Assembly: GCF_029227915.1 (NCBI RefSeq)
Contig: NC_079888.1
Location: forward strand, 5,653,001-5,717,000
DNA from: Hydractinia symbiolongicarpus
Lineage: Eukaryota; Cnidaria; Hydrozoa; Anthoathecata; Hydractiniidae
DNA: 64,000 nucleotides
Direction of reading: 5' to 3'
A model generated the notes under the pieces. It was not told where the DNA came from and searched no databases. It saw nothing but the letters and a program-made list of their open reading frames with translations. The translations under genes and the position numbers were made by a program. Below, one piece after another: positions 22,030 to 31,591 of the stretch (position 1 is the first letter of the stretch; each line of letters opens with the position of its first letter).

Positions 22030-23867
22030 TCATTGTTCATCTTCCATGCTTTCAAAAGCGTCAAAAGCAGATCTTTCCCACACAAAATCACAATCCTCAT
22101 CTTCGTCGTCTTCACCGCTATCGTCATTTTCGTCGTCGTCGGCTCTTTCAGAGTATCCAATCTGCTTTTCTTCCAAGGTCAAACCACAAACCGATTGAAG
22201 CTGCTGGTTCTCCACTGGACTGCTTTCACATAACGGGTCGATCTCTTGAAATGGGTCGATTGGAGGGAGATTCTTGCTACCCAGCTGAATCGCATCAGTA
22301 ATTCCCGCTGCTGTCCATCCACTTTCAATGATACTTTTTCCTTTGCTGGTAGTCATCTCATCATAAAAGTCGACAACCCATTGAGCATGTAGGGGTTTGA
22401 GAGTAGTTAAACGCAGCTTAACATCTACTTTATCAATTTTGACCCCATCATTAAGCTGCTTTGAAATTTGATCAGCGTACCAGGTGCTGAATTTATTTGT
22501 TAAGAAGCGCTTTGCATGTCCATTGACAGTTAAATCTAATGGTTGATAAAACTTGGTCATATTTGCTGGTACATTGACGACACATATGTGGTTTTCCTTG
22601 ATCTTATTGAGGACTTCGCTCGTCATTTGGCCAGTAAATACATCCATGATAAGCAATCCTTTTTGATCAGGAGGTAGCTTGAGTGTTGCTCGTTCTTCTT
22701 TTAGGTAGGGCGAAATGATTTCTTCAATTATTTTGATTGACTCTGTTGTGTTAGAGTAGTGAGTGGGGTTTGCACTCAAACTGAAGCCGTCTGGAAACTT
22801 GAAGCGAGGTAGACTCTGTTCCGTCTTTCCCCCGTAGATCAGCTGGATAGGCAAAAACTTATTTGTAAACGTTATTCCAAATGTTCCAGTAATCGATCGT
22901 TTGTCGCTAGCAGCTTCCATGACTACGGACGCTGAACCACGTTTGGCTAGGGTGAAATTACCAGTTGGGACATATTTTAGGGGTGTTTGGTCAATGTTGA
23001 TGATCATGGAGTGTGGTATGTTATGCTTTTCAATAAGGGTGACGATCTCATGGTGAAACAAAAATTCCATTTCTTTCCTGGCACCGTCAGGAATATTAAC
23101 CTTCGAAGAAGTCTTCATCCGCCGAACGAACCCCATACGCTTGAATAAGCTTTTTGCCCAACTTGATGAATCGACATCAATGTTTCCAACGGCGCCCGGA
23201 TACCTTGACATAAGAGCTTTGGCTGTAGCCTTGGCCAAGCTTGAAGTTACGAGGGCTCCACGGGAGCTAACAGCCTTGATGTAAGATTGAACCATTCCAT
23301 CAATTTCTCCAAGTAGCAGTGGACGACCTACTGGCTTCGAGTATTTGGACACAGATTTCACAACTTCACGTTTTTCTTTCGAAGCGATTTTTATCTCCTT
23401 CACGACTTTCTCTTTGAACGATCGAATTGTGCTCTCTGTGAGCCCAGGAAACTGCGACTTGAACTTCCGTAGCGCAGCACTGTTGCCATTTTTACGTGCG
23501 TAGTCGCCAATCGTAAATCGGTCTTTAGGTTGCCATTTTACGTAAGTCTTTCTTTCCTTCGCCTCCTTAGCTTTTTCCGAGATTGCTTGCACATCAACTA
23601 CACCGAGGCCATCGACTTCAGGCAAGGATTTAGAGGTAGTACCTAAAAATAAAAATAAAGGATTTTGTAGAATAATTTTTTAAAATATACCCTGCAATAA
23701 TTTCATGATAATTCATTTGGTACAAGAGCTTTTTGCTGGCAACGAAAAATATAACACTAACCTGCAAAAGGTTCAGGAGGAGCAATGTTCTTTTCTGCAG
23801 GACTGTTTTCTTTAAGCTTATCTTCTAAAGCTTTTTTAAGCTTTTGACTTTTTCGAAGGAAAGACAT
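22030..23867 (-). CDS. Tigger/pogo transposase, two exons (join 23867-23762, 23642-22030)
   Basis: DDE transposase of the pogo/Tigger group, 572 aa by this model. Exon 1 starts at ATG 23867-23865 (MSFLRKSQKLKKAL) and ends in a GTTAGT donor. Exon 2 follows a T-rich tract ending TTTTTAG; the 119-bp intron (23643-23761) joins in frame. Exon 2 alone has no ATG at its head, so the upstream exon is needed. An N-terminal helix-turn-helix region (about residues 75-115, RFTIGDYARKNGNSAAL) and a CENP-B-like region with SSWAKSLFKRMGFVRR precede the catalytic core. Catalytic Asp residues lie in MIINIDQTPLKY (~253), GLLIMDVFTG (~369) and MTKFYQPLDLTVNG (~405), so DDD with about 35 residues between the last two. 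The C-terminus is very acidic. No stops or shifts: probably recently functional. Acts in the nucleus on the element's own termini. Confidence 0.9.
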
Positions 23868-24268
23868 GGTTGATCCTTCTCATCCAAAAAACTGTTTGTT
23901 TCCTTTTTCAAATCACACAGAAACAAAACACAACAAAAAAAATTATGTGAAATACTTTTTCGATTGCAAACCGGGGGTATTGATAGAGTGAAAATCTCTT
24001 TTGAAAATATAGTTTGCATCTCTTATCTTAATAAAAAAGAAGAAAAGCTCACAAAAACATTTCGAAACTAAATTTAAAACGTCTTTGATGTTTATATTCT
24101 AAAGAATTAAGATTTAGAACAACATAACCCCCGGCATAAATTGACTTATCCTTTTATGTTTGGATCGAATCAGTCTAGACGGTTTCGAATTTAGCAGACA
24201 CCTCTTTTAGACAAAATCGAACGACAAATCATCTTTGTCATCACTTATGTGTACAACTTTCTTGCATC
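23868..24268. promoter_or_regulatory. Divergent promoter region between transposase and HIRAN genes (element 1)
   Basis: About 400 bp separates the two start codons, which point away from each other, so the segment must hold both promoters. It is AT-rich. No defined operator was recognised. Confidence 0.55.
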
Positions 24269-24883
24269 ATGTCTTCGACAGAAAAGATTTTAAAATTTTC
24301 TTCAGCTGTAAGAGGTTTTCATTATTATCAGAGATTATGGTTCCCAAGAGAAGAAGAAACACTTAATTGCTATTATGAACAAGACAACGTATTTGATCTG
24401 TTTGCTATAAAAACCGAACAGTGCGATTCTGGAACAACAGTGGGACACTTACCCAGAAAAATTTCTAGGATAACAAAGTTTATTCTAGACAGGGGTGCAA
24501 GGATTACGGCTACTCTAACTTCAACAAATTATCGTCGATCTCCATTGGTTCAAGGAGGATTGGAAATCGCATGTGAAGTCACTGTGAGAATGCCAGCTAC
24601 AATAAAAAACCACATGATTTTGGATCGTTATAAAGAATTGCTGAATGATTATTATATCGAACCAAAAGATGAGGAAATTCTCGGAAATTTTCTAGCACTT
24701 TCAACTACTAATGCTTCGCCACCAGAAAAAGAAACTGCTCCGAAAAGAAAGAAGAAAAAAACCACAACAAACGTCAATGAGAATATCCCGGACATAAGGG
24801 TTATGTTCCGTCGCCAACAAAAAAATCACAATAAACAAAACAGGGACGACGCCAAAGCCGAAACAGTAATTGTAATAGATTAA
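24269..24883 (+). CDS. HIRAN-domain protein carried by a Tigger/pogo transposon
   Basis: A 204-aa protein. Residues ~8-110 form a HIRAN domain: FSSAVRGFHYYQRLWFP, LNCYYEQDNVFDLFAIK, then TTVGHLPRKISRITKFIL and GGLEIACEV. HIRAN domains in HLTF/Rad5 bind 3' ends of single-stranded DNA at damaged or stalled sites; free-standing versions are known. The C-terminal tail has a basic nuclear-localisation-like run (PKRKKKK, 158-164) and ends in ETVIVID (198-204), a hydrophobic stretch resembling a SUMO-interacting motif. The gene is head-to-head with the transposase within one TIR-bounded element. A plausible job is helping the transposase at DNA ends, or steering repair after excision; this is inference. 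Single exon, good ATG context (GCATCATGTCT), stop at 24881-24883. Confidence 0.85.
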   Translation: MSSTEKILKFSSAVRGFHYYQRLWFPREEETLNCYYEQDNVFDLFAIKTEQCDSGTTVGHLPRKISRITKFILDRGARITATLTSTNYRRSPLVQGGLEIACEVTVRMPATIKNHMILDRYKELLNDYYIEPKDEEILGNFLALSTTNASPPEKETAPKRKKKKTTTNVNENIPDIRVMFRRQQKNHNKQNRDDAKAETVIVID

Positions 24884-25039
24884 ACAAAACAAAAAGAAAA
24901 TTTTTAAAAGATATCGAAAAACTGTTTACGTTATTACTTCCTAATGCTTTCATTTTTTAGAGTGAGAAGTGCCATATATAAAACCTTGCACATTTTTCTC
25001 AAACTTTTTCCCAATAAGGTATTTGTTATGTTGCAAAAA

Positions 25040-25200
25040 ATTTTTTTCGCGGGAATTTATTTTCGCGAATCAAGCATACTTGAAAATTTCGCGGGAATTT
25101 ATTTTCGCGAACGACCCCTTTTGATTTTTTTCGCGGGACTTTATTTTCGCGATTTTGGCCAAAATTCGCGAAGTCGCGAAAATTTCTTCCGCGAAAATTT
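25040..25200. repeat. Right subterminal TTCGCG repeat array of element 1
   Basis: About nine CGCG cores in units such as TTTTTCGCGGGAATTTATTT and TTTTCGCGAACGA, mirroring the left array and ending in the terminal inverted repeat. Confidence 0.85.
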
Positions 25201-25214
25201 CTTCCTTTAAAGTA

Positions 25215-25880
25215 ATTCTTCAAACAAGATTGGAAAAGGTAAGGTATTTAGTTCAATCCGGGTGACGATGCATTCCGCCGAGTATGAAGGATGGTTTGAA
25301 AGTCCTTGAAATTAAACTTGGAGGAATCAAATGCAGATGTGACGTTGTGAGTATAGGCAAACCAGGAAGAGTCGAAAGCGGTATCTCGTCTAAGGGATCA
25401 ACTAACACGGAAGATTTGTGGGCATCTAGGGATTCTTTAGGAACATTAAGCCTAATAGAGCATTTGGATCCAGCAGATCTTTACCAGCCTGATAAGGATT
25501 CTTACCAAATGCACGGTTTGCATTGCAGATCTTCCATCGCTTTTCTCTGTTCCGTTCTCCCCGGCGTAATGTTGTTAACTTTAATTTAACATTGCCTAGC
25601 GAAGTTTGTAAATTTTCCCTCTGCATTAAGTCCGACACGCTTTCCAGTTGTTGAAGAAGAGAATTTTTTTCTTTTACCAACGAGATGGACTGTAAGGCAC
25701 GTCAGTTTAAACCAGATGGGGCATGTGTGGGTTGAGCCTTAAATCCAAAGAGAAGGGAAGCATGATGGTAAATTGTGGATTCCCGAATTTCCATTCTCAC
25801 TGACAAAGGGTGAGATCCTAACAGGTTGTGGAAAACAGCGGTGGTGAAGAGCGACTAATTATATTAAAATCGATATCTAA
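25215..25880 (-). pseudogene. 5' part of LINE copy B (region upstream of RT)
   Basis: Continues copy B on the far side of element 1. The sequence next to the insertion reads QSCLKNYYIPVKW across the joint. Further upstream are SSPGLN-IPY (the 'SSPG.NGIPY' block before RT motif 1), then RAFGKNPYQAGKDLLDPNA and a coiled-coil-like KEKNSLLQQLESVSDLMQRE. Stops and frame changes are present. The true 5' end of the element was not found; homology fades at about 25880. Confidence 0.65.
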
Positions 25881-26639
25881 AGGGGTAGTCCTAATACGGT
25901 CTGGGTCAATAACATTTGGAAAATCCTGGTTAAAAAGATTTGGATTTTTTGTAGACCAAAATAAATCCCACGGGCCGGCCTAAGCTTGGTGGGTGCGACA
26001 GATAACAATTGGGTCGGGGCTGCCAACTTTAGTAGCAATTCCGAACTGACGTTAAAATTTTTGACGTCGTCACAAAAATGTTGATTTTTTAGTTAACTTT
26101 ATCCTTCTGTGTATTTTTCCTCGTTTGGGCTGCGTCGATGCCGTTTTTTTATCGTTTAGCTAAATTTCCGTTTTTTAAATATATCTTCCTTGCACTAATT
26201 ATATTCCACGAAATACTCATAATTTTCTTGTAAACAAAAGTCATTTCGCGCGAAAATGTCCGAATGGCACGGATCAAATATTGGGTGATCGGAGTTCAAG
26301 TCAGATGCCAGTGGTGACTCGATAGAAAAAAATCTTTGAAAATTTCAAAATTTGTTATTTAAGGTACAAAAAAAAACGATGGGAAGGCCGGTTTTATGTA
26401 ATTAATAGGCTAAGTTAGTGTTTAGTTCCTTTTTATAGTTCAAATAAGTCTGTTGAATGAATAAAAAAAATCGCTACCGGATTCACGCGCGTCTCCCGCT
26501 GTACCATAGCTACCAATTTCAGCTCTATTTTTTTTTTTTTAATTTACTCCGAGTCATGGTCGGAATTGCGTTTTTTGGTAACCTATGTTTTATAAAATCA
26601 CCTAAAACTAGAATTTTGAAAAGAACCTTTCTTTGTCTG
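25881..26639. other. Stretch without recognised gene
   Basis: Possibly more of the LINE 5' region, but no motif was recognised. The longest frame (26457-26660) is driven by T-rich sequence. Confidence 0.35.
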
Positions 26640-27240
26640 TCTTACAATGGACTATTCTAAAGGAATAAAACAAAAATATAAATTTTACACATTCTATACA
26701 AAACAATAATATCACTTGTACTGATTATAGTAATACTTAGCTGTACAATGAGAAGAATAACTGGGTCAACATAGATTTTAGCTTGGGTGGGGTGAAAGAG
26801 ACTAATTGAGTAAAACGGGGGGTGTTTTGAACAAAATTCCATGAATGAATGGACTGTAGTCGAATAGAATTTGAGCCAAAAGATTTGGTGGACACAGTGG
26901 GGGATTTATCAGACCAAGAGAAGATCCACGAGTCCGATGAGAATGGGAAAAGTCAAAATTGAAAGTATAGAGAATTGCCTTAAGAGGATTCTCATGAAAT
27001 AGATTGTAAAGAGAAGGTAAATTTTTATATGAACCAAATCAGGTAATTTCAAAATGCCAAGATTAAAGAAAAAGAGGGTGGAATGGGATTGTTGCTGTTC
27101 AAATGAGATGAGTCTCACTGCGCAACGTTGAAGACAGTAAATACGGTCAGTTGGCCACAAATTTCATTGCAGTAACGTATGTTACTACCAAAAATAGCAT
27201 GGTAGACAGATTTTGTGGAACAAAGTGTTGAAGTTACGCT
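26640..27240 (-). pseudogene. C-terminal fragment of a different LINE (CR1/L2/jockey-like) RT protein
   Basis: Minus-strand reading gives RIYCLQRCAVRLISFE, then LFFFNLGILKLPDLVHIKIYLL and, further downstream, TRFGSNSIRVQSIHSWNF. This follows the post-RT C-terminal pattern of APE-type LINEs ('LQ.RA.R.I', 'LF..L.IL.L.D', 'R....S....G...WN'). The frame is interrupted and the fragment is short; clade not assignable. Confidence 0.55.
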
Positions 27241-27678
27241 GTAGCTCTATTAGCCTTGAGTTTGATGGCAAATATATAATGTATTAATTTTTTTCAGTGC
27301 TTCGAAATTATCGTGAATTTCATCGAGATTAAAAATAAGTTTACACATGATTTATGCAAAATTATAGGTTTGCAATTTAATTTTTATTTTATTAAATTTT
27401 TTAAATATTTTATGTATATTTTTATGTATATTTGTACTTTACTTATACAAGTATATTGAAGTTCATTTTTTTAAAATTTTTAGTTTCTGAAGATTTACAC
27501 CAGAAAACGTATATTTATTTAGTACAAGAAAAACTCTAGGTTTGCTCATTTACAAGATTTTTATTCGTAAATAATAGTCAATCATAATATGTCCAAATTT
27601 CAACATACTTGTTAGAACATTTCATATAATATTATTCATTTGACATTCACTATGTAGGTTACTCTGCTTATTGTCAAC
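27241..27678. other. AT-rich stretch without recognised feature
   Basis: Very AT-rich (27350-27500 nearly all A/T). Could be promoter region for the exon starting at 27679, but no motif is claimed. Confidence 0.35.
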
Positions 27679-27888
27679 ATGGCCACTAATTTTTCTGAAG
27701 GGAATATATTTAGTGAGAATGGTAAGCATATTTTAGGAAATGTTTACATATACACGCCATTAAATTTGCCAAAAAAATATGGTAATTTCCTCAATAGTGT
27801 TGAACATTGGAACTCCACTTGTTAGCAGCTCACCAGCAAAGGAAAAACAAGAAATATCCTCCGAAATAAAATCCCTTGACGGTGATAA
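27679..27888 (+). pseudogene. 5' exons of a spliced gene interrupted by the Harbinger-type element
   Basis: Exon 1 (27679-27721) starts ATG and reads MATNFSEGNIFSEN, ending with a GTAAGC donor. Exon 2 starts at 27798 after TTTCCTCAATAG and continues in frame as VLNIGTPLVSSS, AKEKQEISSEIKSLDGDK, until the 3.7-kb element begins at 27889. On the far side, from about 31594, a matching-style frame resumes (FSSEEWPLSIDTEISYAIF), one nucleotide out of phase. Product unknown; it may be the accessory gene of the Mutator-like element that follows. Confidence 0.5.
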
Positions 27889-28126
27889 ATTCACCGTTCC
27901 CATAAATAGTGAGATGCGCAATGCATTGTTGTACTTTAAGTCAAGAAAAAAAGCCGAAATTATAACAATTAAATAACCGTAGCAATATATATGGAGAATA
28001 ATCATGTTTTGTTACAAAATAATTATCTCCATGATCATAGCTCTTTGTAAAAACTTTATCTCTGTAATAGATTAATCAAGTGTTTAACAAAACAAAGTAG
28101 AAAAAGGCTTATTTGAGGGAAGGATA

Positions 28127-29800
28127 GTGAAACGACAACTTATAATGGATATTAATGAAGATTTAAGTATATTTTTTACGGATAATGATACTGCCCTTGA
28201 GCCTAGCTTTTCTCAAAGCTCTAGCACGGTATCAAGGCCAGTTTTCAGAGAAATTTCAAATCAGGAAATTGAAAGAGACGAAGAAGAGGAACTGACCTGT
28301 AGTATAAAAGAATGGTATAAAGACTTATCTCTTTTGCCTGCCATTTCTCATAAAAAAACTACAAAAGTATATGGTAGAAGATACTTTAGAAGTGGATAAT
28401 AAATCTAGAGGTGCAATTAAGCACAAAATTCTGGGATACAGGTTATTTAAAGAGCATTTCGTGAAGGTCAGAGTAAAACCAAATATGGTTGCAAATACAA
28501 GTTTGTTTATTGTTAAATGCCTGGTAACAGCCTCCATGAAGAAAATTCAATACAGCGTGTACATTCACCTTTGTCAAAAATCTGGAGATGTTTTATATGC
28601 TAAATGCAACTGCAAAGCTGAAGCAGGGGGTTGTTGTAAGCATGTCGCTGCAGTCCTTTACCAGCTTGTAGATTACAGGGAACTAGAACTGAAAAGTGTT
28701 CCTGATGATAAAGTATGTACAGATGTTTTGCCACAGTGGCATGTACCTGGTGAAGCTGCGAACTCTGAGGCTATTTTATTTTCAAACTTGCAGTTTGAAA
28801 AGGCTGATTTTGAAAAGGACAAAAATAAAAGTCGCAAAAGACCAATAGTTACTGGTGACCGAAAGCACTGTTCGACACCGTTATTTGCAAGAGAACCGTC
28901 AAGTGAAAAAATGAAGCAGCTTAGTGGGAACTTATTAAAACTTAAACAAGGAGTAACAATGGCTACTTTGCTACAAGGAAATGACTATGAGCCTTGCTCT
29001 TTTTTAACAACATCTGAGATGGAAGCAGAGGAAAATGCACCAGTTAGAAAACATATTAATGAACTCATTGAAAACTTTAATTTTGATATTGAAAGTACCC
29101 TGCTGACAGAGCTTAATCTTAATTTCGTGAAAAATCATTTGAGTGTAACATGCAAAGAAATTAAGACTATTGAAGAGAAAACGATAAAGCAATCTAATAG
29201 CAAAGCGTGGTTTGCAGAACGAAAAAAAAGGTTAACTGCATCTAATTTTGGTAGTGTAATAAATAGGCGTAAAGGGGTCTTTCCAACTTCATTGTTGAAA
29301 AAGATTTTGTGTCAAAATAAGTCTTTTTTTTCAGAAGCCTGTAATTATGGAATTTCTACGGAAAGCATTGCAGTAAAAAAATATGAATTAACAAAAGAAG
29401 TTACTGTGGAAAAATGTGGTTTTTTTATAAATCCTAAATGGCCTTGGTTGGGTTGCAGTCCAGATGGAATTGTTAGCGAAACAAAAGCAATTGAAGTTAA
29501 ATGCCCTTTTTCAAAAAAAGATTTGACGATCGAAGAAGCATGTGGCGACAAAAGTTTTTTTTTTTGCAAATGTGTGATGAAGAACCCATATTTAAACGGA
29601 GTCACATATATTACTTTCAGTGCCAAGGTGTCATGGCAGTAACTGGAATTAGTGAATTGGATTTTATAGTTTATACTGAAAAATTTATGCACATTGAAAC
29701 TTTAAAGTTTGAGAGTGAAAAATGGAACACGAATTGGTTACCATGTCTGACAAAATTTTATTTTGACTTTATATCCAACGAAATATTTAAAGATACATAG
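28127..29800 (+). pseudogene. SWIM zinc-finger / YqaJ-like nuclease gene, two homopolymer frameshifts
   Basis: The second gene of the ISL2EU-type element. After an acidic N-terminal part, the frame moves at an A-run near 28354-28360. The next frame has a SWIM zinc finger (YAKCNCKAEAGGCCKHVAA, CxC...CxH, about 28600-28655). It is followed by a linker and a YqaJ-type exonuclease domain: WFAERKKRLTASNFGSVI, NYGISTESIAVKKY, WLGCSPDGIV and AIEVKCPFSKKD (catalytic D...ExK), about 29205-29520. A second frame change at a long T-run near 29555 leads to the conserved YYFQCQGVMAVTG and a C-terminus at 29800. YqaJ proteins are lambda-exonuclease-fold nucleases; in these transposons their role is unknown but may be end processing. 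Apart from the two homopolymer shifts the gene is intact. Confidence 0.85.
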
Positions 29801-29845
29801 CATATATATTTTTATATACATTTTATATTCGTATATATATATTGT

Positions 29846-31518
29846 TTATTCCTCATTCTGTGCTATAAGTGGTGGAAGAAAATTGACTAAATAACAGCAA
29901 ATTACCCAGACTTTATTTAAATCAGGTGCCATTGACAATGGAAATATTGACTGTAAAATTCTAAAGTTTTTAACTCGATTAATTGCTCTCTCCACATGAA
30001 CTCTTACAGAAGCAATTCTTCTAGTTTCAAGTTCTTCTCCCACATCTAGTTGTGTTTTACCTTTTAGAAACGCAGGTATATTAAGAGTTACTCCATCAGG
30101 TAAATCCTCTTCAATATCGAATCCTCGATCAGCCATTAACGAGTCACCATGTTCTAATAAATTTAAAATTCCACTGTGTCGAGTAATTTTTTGGTCACTA
30201 CTTCTTCCAGCATATAAATCAGATACGAATGTAACTGCTCCACTTGGTGCAATCCCTACCAATCCTTTAGCAGTGTTGTGATGTTTATAGCTGGAAAAAG
30301 TAGCTGATTGGCTGCGGTATGAAGAAGGCATCTCTGTAAATATTTCTGTACAGTTTATTATAACACGTGTTGTGGGATATAAATCTTTAAAACATTTTGG
30401 CATTGTCTCTGCTACTGTTTGTTTTGAAGCCCATATAGGAAGTACTCTCAGTTGAGTGTGCAAAAAGTCTATCCAAGTAATGAATATTCGACTTACATTA
30501 CTAGTCGGCATGTTAAATCGTATTGCCATATCTTCAATAGGAAATCCACAGCGAAGTCTAATAAGAATCATAAAAAATTCTGTTTCAGCTGTTGTAGCTC
30601 TGGATCGCCCACGTTTACCATTATAGGTTTTTGTGTTTTCAATGTTAGTATTTGATCCCTAGTATATTAGAGAGTCAGCAGCTGGTTGTAAATATTCAAG
30701 TACAAGTTTAAACATTTTGTAGCTTTCAAAACCAGTGTAAAATTTAAAATGTGCAGTGTTGTGTTTAAATCTGTCCACTGTAAATTTATTTTCATCAACT
30801 TCTGTTTGTAAAGAATTTATCTCTGCTAATAAAGAGTTTTCTTTTTTTGTTATTTCAACTTTCATATTAGCTATGGTTGCTTCCAATTTTTGAATCTCTT
30901 GCTGTAATGCCTCTTCTACAGTCAGCTCAGGATCTTTAGGTTTTTCAGGGGAAGGTAGCTTTCTTTTTAAAACAAGACTAGTCATGGTGTTTCTTTTTTT
31001 AACCGGTGTAGGTGCTATAGTTTTTGGTACAATCGTTGGAATATTGTTCATGTACGTTTTTTTACCACCTTCAAAATGAGCAGAGCATACTCTATGGCCT
31101 GATGTTGGTTTAGAGTTTTTTCTACTTATTTTTGAAAGCCAAGTCTTTCTTAAACCTTCATCTTTTGGAATGACGTAAAACGACAATTCTCTGTTTCTTT
31201 TTGAGTTGTTGTAACATAAAGGTTTAAACCTTCATCTTTTGGAATGACGTAAAACGACAATTCTCTGTTTCTTTTTGAGTTGTTGTAACATAAAGGTACA
31301 CAACATGTAAATCCTCCCCCAGCTGCAGCGTTTGTTGTTGAAGTTCCTGGCAAATTCCCAATGTGTGTAGCATTCTCTACGGTGAAATCTGTAGATAAAT
31401 TGTCTAAGGAAACTTCGATGTTGTTTGGTGAAATAAAGCTTTGAAAAAAGCTGTTTTTAGGTGTTGAACAAGCTGATAAAATATCTGTATTAAGTGTTTT
31501 TTCTCCTGACGCCTCCAT
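29846..31518 (-). pseudogene. THAP-domain DDE (Harbinger/ISL2EU-type) transposase, inactivated
   Basis: The N-terminal part starts MEASGEKTLN (31518). It contains a C2CH THAP zinc finger: CCVPLCYNNSKRNRELSFYV, then KTWLSKISRKN and HRVCSAHF (about 31310-31075). A 74-bp tandem duplication (31151-31298) cuts the domain. A coiled coil (about 30790-30930) follows. At 30661-30659 a TAG replaces the Trp codon usual in the LIYWGS-type segment. The DDE_Tnp_4 core continues in the same frame: FFMILIRLRCGFPIEDMA, VSDLYAGRSSDQ, SLMADRGF and VHVERAINRVKNF. The first catalytic Asp position reads VIINCTE, an Asn (AAC) where related proteins have Asp. Duplication, nonsense codon and D-to-N change each make it inactive. 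Convergent with the YqaJ gene. Confidence 0.85.
31151..31298. repeat. 74-bp tandem duplication within the THAP coding sequence
   Basis: Two adjacent, essentially identical 74-bp copies beginning TAAACCTTCATCTTTTGGAA. Since 74 is not a multiple of three, the duplication shifts the frame. The high identity indicates a recent event. Confidence 0.92.
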
Positions 31519-31591
31519 GATTGTTTATGTTTTTGACTACATTTACCACAATGCATTGCGAAAACTCTCTTTTACGGGAACGGTGAATTAA

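Larger units (their letters stand above)
21625..25212. mobile_element. Tigger/pogo DNA transposon with transposase and HIRAN genes (element 1)
   Basis: A complete-looking 3.59-kb element. Perfect 23-bp terminal inverted repeats start CTTTAAAGGAAGAAATTTTC at 21625 and end at 25212, with TA on each side (21623-21624 and 25213-25214), the Tc1/mariner-pogo target duplication. Arrays of TTCGCG-containing repeats lie inside both ends. Two open genes are transcribed divergently: transposase (minus) and HIRAN protein (plus). Removing the element restores the RT reading of LINE copy B (...KNYYIPVKW...), proving it inserted into that LINE. Confidence 0.92.
27889..31588. mobile_element. Harbinger/ISL2EU-type transposon with SWIM-YqaJ and THAP-DDE genes
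   Basis: The left end reads ATTCACCGTTCCCATAAA from 27889 and the right end TTTACGGGAACGGTGAAT to 31588, an inverted repeat. The match continues inside with CGCAATGCATTG near both ends. Both sides have TAA (27886-27888 and 31589-31591), the PIF/Harbinger 3-bp duplication. The 3.7-kb element has two convergent genes: SWIM/YqaJ (plus) and THAP plus DDE transposase (minus). A THAP-DDE_Tnp_4 transposase together with a YqaJ nuclease is the known layout of ISL2EU elements. Both genes are damaged in this copy. Confidence 0.88.
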
